From Corinectria fuckeliana (lineage: Eukaryota > Ascomycota > Sordariomycetes > Hypocreales > Nectriaceae): a DNA stretch of 64,000 nucleotides. Positions within the stretch are counted from its first letter, which is position 1. The number at the start of each line of letters is the position of its first letter. The position numbers were made by a program, and so were the translations under genes. The stretch is from the NCBI GenBank assembly GCA_019137255.1, contig WPDH01000082.1, forward strand, positions 140,789 through 204,788, read 5' to 3'. Positions 55,306 through 64,000 of this stretch are shown one piece after another. The notes under the pieces are model-generated. The model made no database searches, had not been told where the DNA came from, and saw only the letters and a list, made by a program, of their open reading frames with translations.

Positions 55306-55934
55306 CACAAAAACGGAGTGGAGAAAAGAAGTGGCTAAGCCGCAAACTTCACCAACTTTCTGCCCGGTCACCAGCCCCCTTGTGCGCAGAGCCAACGATG
55401 GTGATGCTATTTTGACGAGTTCCGATGTCAAGGCGGCACGTCGAGAAGATGCAGTAGTCCGCGGTCGCCCGCCCCAACGCAAGTTCGCAGCACGCAGAAG
55501 AAAGAGACCAAGCGACACGGGCGCCCGACAACTTCCCGCACGTCGTTTCTCATCGCACACCAAAACAACCCTCGAGCTAACCTTGACGATGCTCAGAGCG
55601 ACGAGTCTTCGGAGAGAACCACGGCGCGAGGTGAGCGTCGCCACGGCTCGGAGCGAAGTCCGAGGACGGGGGGCACTTTGCTCCTCCAGGCTACTCCCGA
55701 ATTGGCAGCCTGCCTAGTACGTTGGCCAGTTTAACAGTTTGACTATGGAGTTGGAGTTGGAGGAGATCGTAGTGGGGAAGTGAAAGCTTCAAGTTACTCA
55801 CTTATACGCAGCGCCGATGCCGGTGCTGGAGGACGAGCAGATGGAATATTTACGTCTATCTTACTCCTCTCATCCTGAACACTCAATCTTTCCCCCCCCA
55901 GTAAGCTCCCTATAACATCAAATAAGCCGCCATC

Positions 55935-57418
55935 ATGAGCGATCTTTCCGCAATGGAGTCTGAGACTCGCAGCATCCCTCCCCCAAGAGGTTCGTCCACT
56001 AACACCACTTCCACTAACACCACGTCCACTAACACCACGCTCACCACAGACGTCGCCCTTCCCGCGTCGGTCCCCCGTCTCGAGGAGATCCTCTCCGCAA
56101 ACGATTTCGCCCTCGCCGCGCAAAAGGCCCTGACCCCGAAAGCCTGGGCCTTCTACTCGTCGGCCGCCACCGACCTCGTCACCGTCGGCCGCAACCGCGA
56201 CGTCGTCCGCAGGGTCATGCTGCGCCCGCGCGTCCTGCGCAACGTCGCGGGCGTCAGCATCGAGCGCGAGATCCTGGGCTTCGCCAGCAAGGCGCCCTTC
56301 TTCATGTGCCCGGCGGCCATGGCGACGCTGGCGCATCCCGACGGCGAGCTTGGCTGGAGCCGCGCCGTCGCCAACGAGGGCATCTTCGAGGTCGTGAGTG
56401 CCGGGACGGCCAAAGGAGACCTGTTTGCTTACACTTGGCTTGGCTGACGCGCTGCCAGATCTCCAGCAACGCCTCCTACCCCCTCCCAGCCATCATCGGC
56501 GCCGCGCCAGCCAACTACCCCTTCTTCCTGCAGCTCTACGTCAACTCGCAGCGCGCCAAGACGGTCGAGCTGCTGCGGAAGGCTCGCTCGCTCGGCATCA
56601 AGGCCGTCTTCGTGACCGTCGACGCCCCCGTGCCGGGCAAGCGCGAGGCCGACGAGCGCACGCCGCAGGCCACGTCGGCGCGCTCGGAGACGGGCGGCGG
56701 CGAGAGCGCCAGGGACGCCAAGGGCAGCGGGCTGGGACGCCTGATGGGGCGGTACATCGACAAGGCGCTCGAGTGGGAGGACTTGCAGTGGATCCGCGAG
56801 GCGAGCTCGGTGCCCATCGTGTTGAAGGGCGTGCAGACGGCCGAGGATGTGCGCCTGGCGGTTGAGCACGGCGCGGATGGCGTCGTGTTGAGCAACCACG
56901 GCGGCAGATCTCTCGACGGGTGAGTCCAGGTCGCCGTGTCTTCTTGACAAGCCGAGGCAGTCCTGCTGACGAGTCCGTCTTCACAGCTCCCCCGCGTCGA
57001 TCCTAGTCCTCCTCGAAGTCCGCAAGCAGTTCCCAGAAGCCTTCCAGCACCTGCAGGTCTTCATCGACGGCGGCTTCGAGCGCGGCTCGGACATTCTGAA
57101 GGCCATCGCTCTAGGCGCCACAGCAGTCGGCATCGCACGGCCGTTCTTGTACTCGCTGGTGTATGGCCAAAAAGGGGTCGAGCACCTCTCACAGCGTGAG
57201 TCTTGAGCGTAGCGAAACCCACACGGCACTGTTCTACCAGCTAACTTACTCTGGCAGTCCTGAAGGATGAGCTCGAGACCTCGATGAGGCTCGTGGGCAT
57301 CACGAGTCTGGACCAGGCGACACCGGCGCTGGTGAATACGTTGGATATAGATCACATGGTGCCGTCGGGAGATGCTGGATCGTCTCCGGTGTCGGGGCCA
57401 CGCACTTCGAAGCTGTAA
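55935..57418 (+). CDS. FMN-dependent 2-hydroxyacid dehydrogenase (lactate dehydrogenase/oxidase family)
   Basis: Four exons (55935-56393, 56459-56919, 56987-57195, 57258-57418) give 429 residues. A short low-complexity N-terminus with three TNTTS-type repeats precedes the TIM barrel. Family marks: APFFMCPAAMATLAHPDGEL, ISSNASYPL, FFLQLYVNSQR, VTVDAPVPGKRE, VPIVLKGVQTAEDVRLAV (FMN-binding Lys), VVLSNHGGRSLDG with the catalytic His, and DGGFERGSDILKAIALGA. The heme (cytochrome b5) domain of flavocytochrome b2 is absent, so it is a stand-alone flavoenzyme oxidising an L-2-hydroxyacid such as lactate; the true substrate is not readable. It converges on the DenD-like gene, with 159 bp between the stops. 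Confidence 0.9.
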
Positions 57419-57577
57419 AAGAAGCGATAACATGAAAGCGAGCATGGGATTGATGTTGGATGTTTTTTTTTTGTTTTATAGAGAGGCAGGGTGATACACA
57501 TGGCGTCGTAATGGCTAAAAAGATGTAACTGGTTTGTCTGCACAACCCGGACAGGCTTCATGATCGTGGTGAGCCCA

Positions 57578-58552
57578 TTACGCCTTCAAAGTCTGGGCAA
57601 ACGCACGCACAGCCTCAATCAACTCCCCATCCGGCTCCAGGCCCAGCCCGCGCGCTCGGCTAACATCGAACCGCGGCGGCCAGCTCCTGACGATGCTCTC
57701 GGTCGGGGCGTCGATCTCGTCCCTCACCTGGGCGAGCGCCTGCTTGCCGCCGACGTGCTCCACGGCGTCCAGGATGTCCTGCACCGTCACCGTGACGCCG
57801 GGCAGGTTGACGATGCGCGAGTCGCCGAAGCGGCCGGCGGGGATGTCCTTGATCTTGACGAGGTTCCTGACCACGGTCGCGGGGCTGCAGATCCACAGCC
57901 CGACGTCGCGGCTCACGGGGAGCACGTTGGCGACGCCCTGGAGCGACTCCCGCACCACGCCCGACGCGAAGCTGGACGCGGCCGCCGACGGCTTCCCCGG
58001 GCGGACGACGACGGTGGGCAGCCGCGCGATGCGGCCGTCCAGCAGGCCGCGCCGGGAGAAGTCGTTGAGCAGCAGCTCGACGGCGAGCTTCTCGGCGCCG
58101 TACGACGACCGCGGCAGCGGCACCGTGGCCGCCTCGGAGACGGCGCCGGCGCCGGCGCACGGCCCGTACACGGCGCACGAGCTCGCGAAGACGACGGTGG
58201 TGCCGGGCCGCGTGCGCCGGAGGTGGTCCAGCACGCCGCGGATCGAGTCCACGTTGACGGCGAGCCCGAGCTCCAGGTTCGCCTCGGACCCGCTGGACAT
58301 GAGCCCGTGCAGCACGTACACGGCGTCGAAGCGGCGCCGGCTGAAGAGGTCCGCGACGGCCGCCGGCGACGTCAAGTCGGCGGCGAGGGACGTGATGCGG
58401 CTGCTTGCGTGCGCGGCCGCCCGAGGCACGGGGGGCACCACCACGTCTGTAAGCGTGACCTGGACCGCGGGCGATGAGGCCAGGAGCGGCGCGACCATGG
58501 CCTGGCCGATGAAGCCGGCGGCCCCTGTGACAAGGATGTGTTGGTCGCTCAT
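57578..58552 (-). CDS. NAD-dependent epimerase/dehydratase, DenD-like
   Basis: One exon, 324 residues, starting at the ATG 58552 (MSDQHILVTGAAGF); the frame upstream reaches only a TTG. It is an extended short-chain dehydrogenase: VTGAAGFIGQ (NAD-binding), VVFASSCAVYG, and the YGAEK of the YxxxK active site. RIARLPTVVVRPGKPSAAAS and the long C-terminal half resemble D-erythronate dehydrogenase (DenD) more than UDP-sugar epimerases, by memory of the family. Codon use is extremely G/C-ended. Its neighbours are the FMN dehydrogenase and, upstream, a Zn2Cys6 regulator transcribed in the same direction, which suggests a small sugar-acid or hydroxyacid catabolic group. Confidence 0.8.
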   Translation of the reverse strand: MSDQHILVTGAAGFIGQAMVAPLLASSPAVQVTLTDVVVPPVPRAAAHASSRITSLAADLTSPAAVADLFSRRRFDAVYVLHGLMSSGSEANLELGLAVNVDSIRGVLDHLRRTRPGTTVVFASSCAVYGPCAGAGAVSEAATVPLPRSSYGAEKLAVELLLNDFSRRGLLDGRIARLPTVVVRPGKPSAAASSFASGVVRESLQGVANVLPVSRDVGLWICSPATVVRNLVKIKDIPAGRFGDSRIVNLPGVTVTVQDILDAVEHVGGKQALAQVRDEIDAPTESIVRSWPPRFDVSRARGLGLEPDGELIEAVRAFAQTLKA

Positions 58553-59263
58553 GGTGGATGTAATCAAGGCTCGAGCTTAAGGACTTGAGTATATCTAGTT
58601 GCAATGACGTCGAGCTAATCAATCTGCAAGAACGATAGATAAGATTATCTTGTTGATGCTAAATCCACTCCGCGGGGTTGTCATGAGCCCTCACCGGGTC
58701 CCGCCTCGGATAGCCTGGCCGGAAAGAAGTCCGCCGGATTAGCTACCGCAACGGAAAATTATCCCACTCGCTCGCGGGGGGCGGAGCTGCAATGTGAAGC
58801 TGGCTTACATACGTATACTACGTACATGGTAGAGTAAAGCGTCTTGAACCCGTGGGAAAGGTCTCCCAAAAGCTCAGGCCTAGCAGGGATAAAAACGCAT
58901 GATACCAGAGACAGACCGACGCAGGGCAACATGTCCGAAGGCTTGGGCCCCCGTCCGTCTTGAACTCGGCCGGGAGCTGTTGACGTCAGGCCGTTGAGGC
59001 GACTTGTCCGCGACCGGCCGCCACATCTGAACGCCGGCGAAGCTTAACAACACTCAAAAAGAACGGCATTCCCTCCGTAGAGACAGCATAAAAGTACCCA
59101 AAAGGCCCCTTTTGCGCGCCTGTAAATTCGATATCCTCAAAGCAACACATTCTTGACGCAGCCCAAGCTAGATCCGACTCCGACACGAAAGGCCCCCTAT
59201 CTTACAGAACTCCAATTGTCTCGACGAGCTTCTGCCAACGCTCCACCCATCAAATCATCTTCT
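58553..59263. promoter_or_regulatory. Promoter of the DenD-like gene and 3' region of the regulator gene
   Basis: 711 bp. It contains a TACGTATACTACGTA palindrome-rich word at about 58809-58825. A GTG-initiated 66-codon frame at 58986-59186 is not supported. Confidence 0.5.
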
Positions 59264-61673
59264 TCATGGCCGCATTCCATAATCGGCTTCTGGGTAGCTA
59301 GGAATGGGCTGTCCTGATCCGTCAATAGCAAACATGCCGGCGTCGAACCGAAACACGGGCGACAGCCCAAAGCTCATGTCGTAGTCGAAGAAGAGGTCAC
59401 CGTCCATCTCGGTGAACGGGCGATCGCCTGGGAGCATTTGACCCGTGACATCGACATTTTCCGCCATACCAGCGCCGACCACCGCTCCGTTCTGCACGAG
59501 GGGGACCTGCCCCGTCAGGGCCGAGTTCAGTGTCGCCGTCATCCTCTCCAGCCCACCAGCCATGAGATTTGCGAGGTGCCACTTGCCCGCGGACAGAGAC
59601 CGGAACTGTCGGACGAGATTGGTCGTCAGTTCGTGCACGTACTGCCGCTCGATCAAATCGCCGCCGTACTTGATGGCAACCTTGATGAGGAACATGCAGG
59701 CAAAGGCTGTCATGGAGAGCATGTAAGAAGGCATGCCAACGATGCCCACAGCGACGTCCGGGTCTGTGATGATGAGGTCAATGATGGCTGTCGCCGCCGC
59801 CACCGCCTTGGTCGCACAATCAAGGAAGTAATGCGGGATGGGGTCATCTCCAGTCAGACCGCGGAAGATGTGCGAGTAGAGGTGAATCTGAGCAAAGTTG
59901 TAATGCAAAATGGTTCCCTTTCGGGGGAAAGATCCGATCTGCGGCCATTGCTCTATGTTGAGTCAGCTTACGGTCATAAAGGGCCTTCTGTTGAGTCGGC
60001 AAAAGCTCACCTGGTAGCTCCTTAAGCCATCGATCATACCACTGATCGAGCTGCCGCCGGAACTGCAAAATGTGATTGAGGTAGACGCGAGGAATGGTCT
60101 CGCCCTTGTCCGTGCCGAACAAGTCTCGAATATTGCGCAGGATGCTGACCAAGGCTACCTGGCCGGTCAAGCGTTTATCCTCATCATTAGCGACTGGTGA
60201 CTCTAAAAACTTTTCCCATCCTTGAATTGACGGATCTTCTTGAACGATCGAGGGACGTCCGTACAAGGTTGCCAGGTGCTGATCGCAGATGTAAAGGATA
60301 TACCAGAGGCGCGCGCAGTCAGCAGCGTCTTGGTTTTGTCCCTTTATGGCTTGGCTATAGCTGTTGTGGAGGTTGCACTCGGCGGCGCGCCGGATCGCAT
60401 ATCCCGAGAGCATCCACGAAAGGTCACTAAGCCAGTATGAGGCGACGCACATGGCGCGGAGATAGTCACGGTCGATGCGCCTGTCAAACATGGACTTTTC
60501 CATCAAGCGGCGGAACTCGGAGCTGCAGACTCCGTAGATGCCATCAGCCTTGGGATCGTGAAGGGCCGCGACAGTGAGGGTTGCAGCGGACAGGATAGGA
60601 CTCTTGCGCCGCAGCTCGTCGAGGGTCATGTACCGGCACCCGATACCGTACATGTAACGGTCAAGTCGATCTCGGTAAAGGGCGAATAGGCTCTCGGCAT
60701 CAGCCAGCGACAGCGAGCCGCGAGCGATGAAGTCGTCGATGGCCCGGCCTCGTTGAGACTCTGGGTTTTCGGGAGACCGTAGAGCACTAAGTTTCGTAAG
60801 GGTATAAAGGGAGTGGATGGGAACGTATGGGAGTCCTTCATCCTCGGGCGTGGCTTTGGGAGAGTTGTCACATGATGGACCGAGGGCTTCGTGGTCTTGT
60901 TGATATGGAGGTTGGAGATGGTTGCTACTCGTGGTGTTGTCGTCCTTTGGGGGTGTGCCTTCAGACTCTCGACTGTTGGAGCTCTGCAAGGGTGGAAGCT
61001 CCGGAAGCCCAACCTTGGCCATGACCTGTTTGATGGCGGCGTGCATCTGTTCCAGGTCCTGGACTACTGACTCGGAGAATCTAAGCAACGACGTCAGCGA
61101 CATGCGCAAATCGATGGTCTGGCAGTTACACTATTGAGAGCCACAAGTGGTACTTACTGCGACTTTTCATCAATGATTGTCTGTAAGCTTTTACTCAACA
61201 CACAACCCAGGTTCCGCTCAGAACACCTCCGGCATGGCGGACCGGTTTCATCCATCAAACATTTGATCTAAAAACACAACGATTAACATGGAGGCTCTTT
61301 CCGGGGTGGTCTGGCTCATCTCGTCTCATCCCATCTCACCTTGTGCTTGCGGCATGCGGCACAGGCCTTGATCTTGCGTGAGATCTGAGGCAGGGGCAGC
61401 TCATTGGGCAACGGACCACCGATGCTCTGTCGGCCAGTGGCTTGGCGACTCCTGTTGGATGTCGGCTGCTAGATAAATGTCAGTGTCGGTGGCTTGGTTA
61501 AGTGAGAGATGCAGCGTCGTCCGGCTGAGTGAGGATAAGACAGGACATACGGCACTGGACTCGATGGTGGTCGAACCGTTTGCGTCCTGGCCATTCGTCG
61601 TCGGTGCATCTCCCCCTCCTCCTCCGCCTCCGCCTCCGCCTCCATTGGACTCGGACCAGGATCTTTTGGCCAT
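59264..61673 (-). CDS. Zn2Cys6 transcription factor
   Basis: Five exons (61673-61551, 61468-61340, 61267-61158, 61080-60011, 59952-59264; introns of 82, 72, 77 and 58 bp) give 706 residues. A poly-glycine run follows the first ten residues. The binuclear cluster is CAACRKHKIKC then PPCRRCSERNLGC, with cysteines at 77, 80, 87, 96, 99 and 106; intron 2 splits it, as is common. A coiled segment follows (SVVQDLEQMHAAIKQVM). The middle homology region (about 200-480) carries SLADAESLFALYRDRLDRYM, SAATLTVAALHDPKADGIYG, YLRAMCVASYWLSDLSWMLS and DCARLWYILYICDQHLATLY, the fungal_trans layout. It probably regulates nearby catabolic genes, but I see no direct proof. An acidic tail ends the protein. Confidence 0.9.
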
Positions 61674-62039
61674 GGTGGTTTCTGTTTCTTCTGTTCCGCG
61701 TGTGGTGTGCTTCCGTTCAGACTGACGCTTGCGCCTTTCTCAGAAGTGAGTCGACTTGTGGCGCGACAAGGCAATTGACGCAGTCGAATGTCCAGACCAC
61801 CCAAGGAAGATTTATCACGAAGGATCAGATCAATAGACAACACGTTTCTCCATCGTTTTGCTTCCTATGCTCTTGTTTTCGCCTCGTTGCCGTCGTACGC
61901 CAAAGGTCAGGTGCAAAGATGAATGAATTGATGGCGCTGCGGCCTGAGGCAGGAAGTCTGTCCACGCGGGATGTTTTGGAAAATGGGGAAAGATGGGGGA
62001 ATGTACAGAAGGCCATAGGGCCCGGTGTCTCACATTAAC
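61674..62039. promoter_or_regulatory. Upstream region of the Zn2Cys6 gene
   Basis: 366 bp of normal composition before the AT-rich block. No supported gene. Confidence 0.5.
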
Positions 62040-64000
62040 TTTTTTTTAAATTTTCGCACTAGGGTTATCTTACTGTATCGTACGAGCTTCGTTTAATTAT
62101 ATATAATATCATATTATAATAAAGGACTGTATTTTTATCTTGTTTATTTATGTATAAAGGGATTAAAGTTTTTATCATTATAGTAACTAATTAATAATAA
62201 AAGAAATTATATATAGCTATACGCTCTTATATATCTCTCTATGCTTTATTACACTTCTTTCTTTTTCTTCCTTTTGTTATAGAGAGGCCCTCTTTATCTA
62301 CGCCTACAATATTCTGTCTAAATAAACTAATTACCCACTTAGAGGTCTACAAATAGTCCCCTAGTGCTATATACTACCCTAATTACAGCTAATAGCTTTC
62401 TACGCTTATATTCTTATCTACTTCTATTATTAATCTAATAGACTTACCTTCTACCTAATAAACAACTAAATATATACCTATATAAAGCATAATAATTCCT
62501 TCTGATAAGACTATCTTAGTAATACCTAATACTTTTATTAATATAGCTAATATAGCTATTATAGCCTATACGACTAGTATTATAGCTATATAAAGTAATA
62601 GAGAGGTTCTTATAGTTAACCTATAAAGCGTATTCTATATTTTAACTAGCTATTATAATAATAGTATTAATAATATAAATATTCCTGTTTATTAATTTAT
62701 AGTATTATAAACTAGGGCTAAGAGGAATATTAATATTATATTAGTATGTAAGTAAGAGTTACATAATATAATAATATAATTTCTTATATGCGAATTTAAT
62801 CTAGAATTAACTATACTACTATAAAGAATTATTTATTTAGTATTAACAGTTAAGAAGAATAATAGTCTTATAATATTTATTATGTAAGTATATAAGAGTA
62901 TATCACTTAAAACTCTCTTTAGATATGCTAATATTATAGTTAATAAGTAATATTATATAGCTCTACTCTATTTCTAGTTTTTTTAAGCTAAACTAAAGCT
63001 AGAGATAGAGCAACTAATTAAGAGTATATATAGTCAGAAGAGAGTATATAATATTACTCCCTCTAAACTCTTTTCTAATAAATTATCTCTAAGCCTAGTT
63101 AAACAGAAGGTATTATATATAGTCAAATTAGAGACTATACTTACTATTAAGAAGGAGATTCTTAATATACTAATTAAAAAGGAGATAGTTAAGAAAGAGG
63201 CTAAGATAAAAAAGGAGGTAAAAGTAAAGAAAGAGGTTAAGAAGACTAAAGAGGGCAATAGTGCTTTAGATAAGGCTATACTAAGTAATCTATTCTTAAG
63301 TGATAATAAGAAGAGTAATAAAAAAGATGCTCCTCTAGTGAAAAAGCTTTCTTTTTAAGTAGGAAGAGGAAAGAATAAGCATATTAGATTATCTTAGCTT
63401 AAATTAGTTTAAATTATTATATATATAGCTAGATTTACTTCTTGTTTTTCTCCTCTCTCTTAACATAATTAAATAATAAGATATTATTCTCAGCCTAGTT
63501 AAAAAAAACAGAAAGATTAATATTATTTACTCTTAAATACTCTTATATACAATTAATCCTGCCTATAAGTATCTATAATAGTTTAAGATAAGAACTTATC
63601 TTTTTCGTAATATATTCCTTAAGTTAATATTATAGAAATAAGTATATTAATATTTATAACTAATCTAACCTATCTTATAGTTCTTCCTAACTCTAGAGAA
63701 TATTATTATAGATCTTTATCATATAATCTAGTAAGTAAGTATTAAGATTAATATAATCCTCTTTAAAGATATTCTTAAGTGTCTTTAATTAATCTTAAGA
63801 GATAACTTTTATAAAGCTTTAAGCCTTTTTAGCTTCTAGCTAGAAGTAAAAAGCCTATAGCTAGCTAGGGATAATATATAGCCTATTCTTCTGTTTACAA
63901 ATATAATATGAATTTTATAGTATTATAATCTTAGAAAGCTCTATATAAATTTATAGTATATAAATATATAATATTATAATTTAGTCTAATAAGAAGTTAT
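62040..64000. repeat. AT-rich, RIP-like block 2
   Basis: Almost 2 kb of very low GC, crowded with TATA/TTAT words and stops in nearly all frames. It starts abruptly at a T run (62039-62047) and continues to the window end. Consistent with repeat DNA heavily mutated by RIP. One frame is exceptional (see 62989-63358). Confidence 0.8.
62989..63358 (+). pseudogene. Lysine-rich stop-free frame inside the AT-rich block
   Basis: About 122 codons without a stop lie between TAA codons, ending KDAPLVKKLSF. The text is Lys/Glu/Ile/Leu-rich, with repeats such as KKEIVKKEAKIKKEVKVKKE. Frames elsewhere in the block close within a few dozen codons. It could be the remnant of a coiled-coil or Gag-like coding region of the lost element. 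There is no good start and I do not call it functional. Confidence 0.35.

Larger units (their letters stand above)
55090..55934. other. Intergenic region with a 50-bp direct repeat
   Basis: Contains the repeat pair at 55121 and 55256, then about 350 bp of GC-rich sequence with overlapping meaningless frames, then the leader of the FMN dehydrogenase gene. Confidence 0.5.

Noticed and set aside
55255..55717. Overlapping frames of 118-129 codons on both strands
   Set aside because: GC-rich sequence gives open frames on both strands at once; Arg/Ser/Thr-rich noise.
57660..58622. Long Arg/Pro-rich frames overlapping the DenD-like gene on both strands
   Set aside because: Shadows caused by the very high third-position GC of the real gene.
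58986..59186. 66-codon minus-strand frame after the Zn2Cys6 gene
   Set aside because: Starts with GTG and lies in the regulator's 3' untranslated region; protein-like text but no ATG.

Overview
This window comes from the nuclear genome of a filamentous ascomycete (Pezizomycotina), most likely a Sordariomycete. The evidence is GC-rich genes with short GT-AG introns of about 47-86 bp and CTAAC-type branch sites, Zn2Cys6 and Git3-type fungal families, intron-containing nuclear tRNAs, and AT-rich, TA-dense blocks that look like old repeat DNA decayed by repeat-induced point mutation (RIP). All exon structures were read by hand from frames and splice signals, with no transcript data.

The left part (about 1-25 kb) is a conserved housekeeping block. 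In order: a 1861-residue ankyrin array protein; an LSH/DDM1-type SNF2 ATPase (MUS-30/Irc5 family); an Arc1-like tRNA-binding cofactor of aminoacyl-tRNA synthetases; the mitochondrial RNA polymerase (RPO41/CYT-5 type), diverging from the mitochondrial expression factor ATP25; a DHH-family exopolyphosphatase; a class I glutamine-amidotransferase-like protein; and a Git3-type GPCR. The middle (25-44 kb) is looser. It holds about 3.2 kb without a supported gene, a small glycine-rich protein, a nine-exon RAD5/RAD16-like SNF2 protein, a Cys-rich single-pass membrane protein, a 4.1-kb non-coding stretch with simple repeats and short palindromes, an RGS-LOV photoreceptor (BcLOV4-like), and a secreted type B carboxylesterase.

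The right part (44-64 kb) is accessory-like. It has two tandem tRNA genes (probably Trp) with introns, a frame-disrupted gene relic next to a two-base assembly gap, a second seven-TM receptor, a membrane-anchored SesB-type alpha/beta hydrolase, a truncated member of a large fungal family that runs into an AT-rich block (about 52.3-53.25 kb), a DUF6601-like two-TM protein, and a small group made of an FMN-dependent 2-hydroxyacid dehydrogenase, a DenD-like NAD-dependent dehydrogenase and a Zn2Cys6 regulator. A second AT-rich block runs from about 62.04 kb to the end.

The observations I rate highest are the RGS-LOV photoreceptor with its intact cysteine and post-LOV basic segment, the stand-alone SesB-type hydrolase with an altered nucleophile elbow, the truncation of the 51-kb gene at an AT-rich block, in-frame stopless introns (one just before the invariant C-terminus of the mitochondrial RNA polymerase), two GC-AG introns, and a 50-bp direct repeat built around TACTYGAGTA palindromes.
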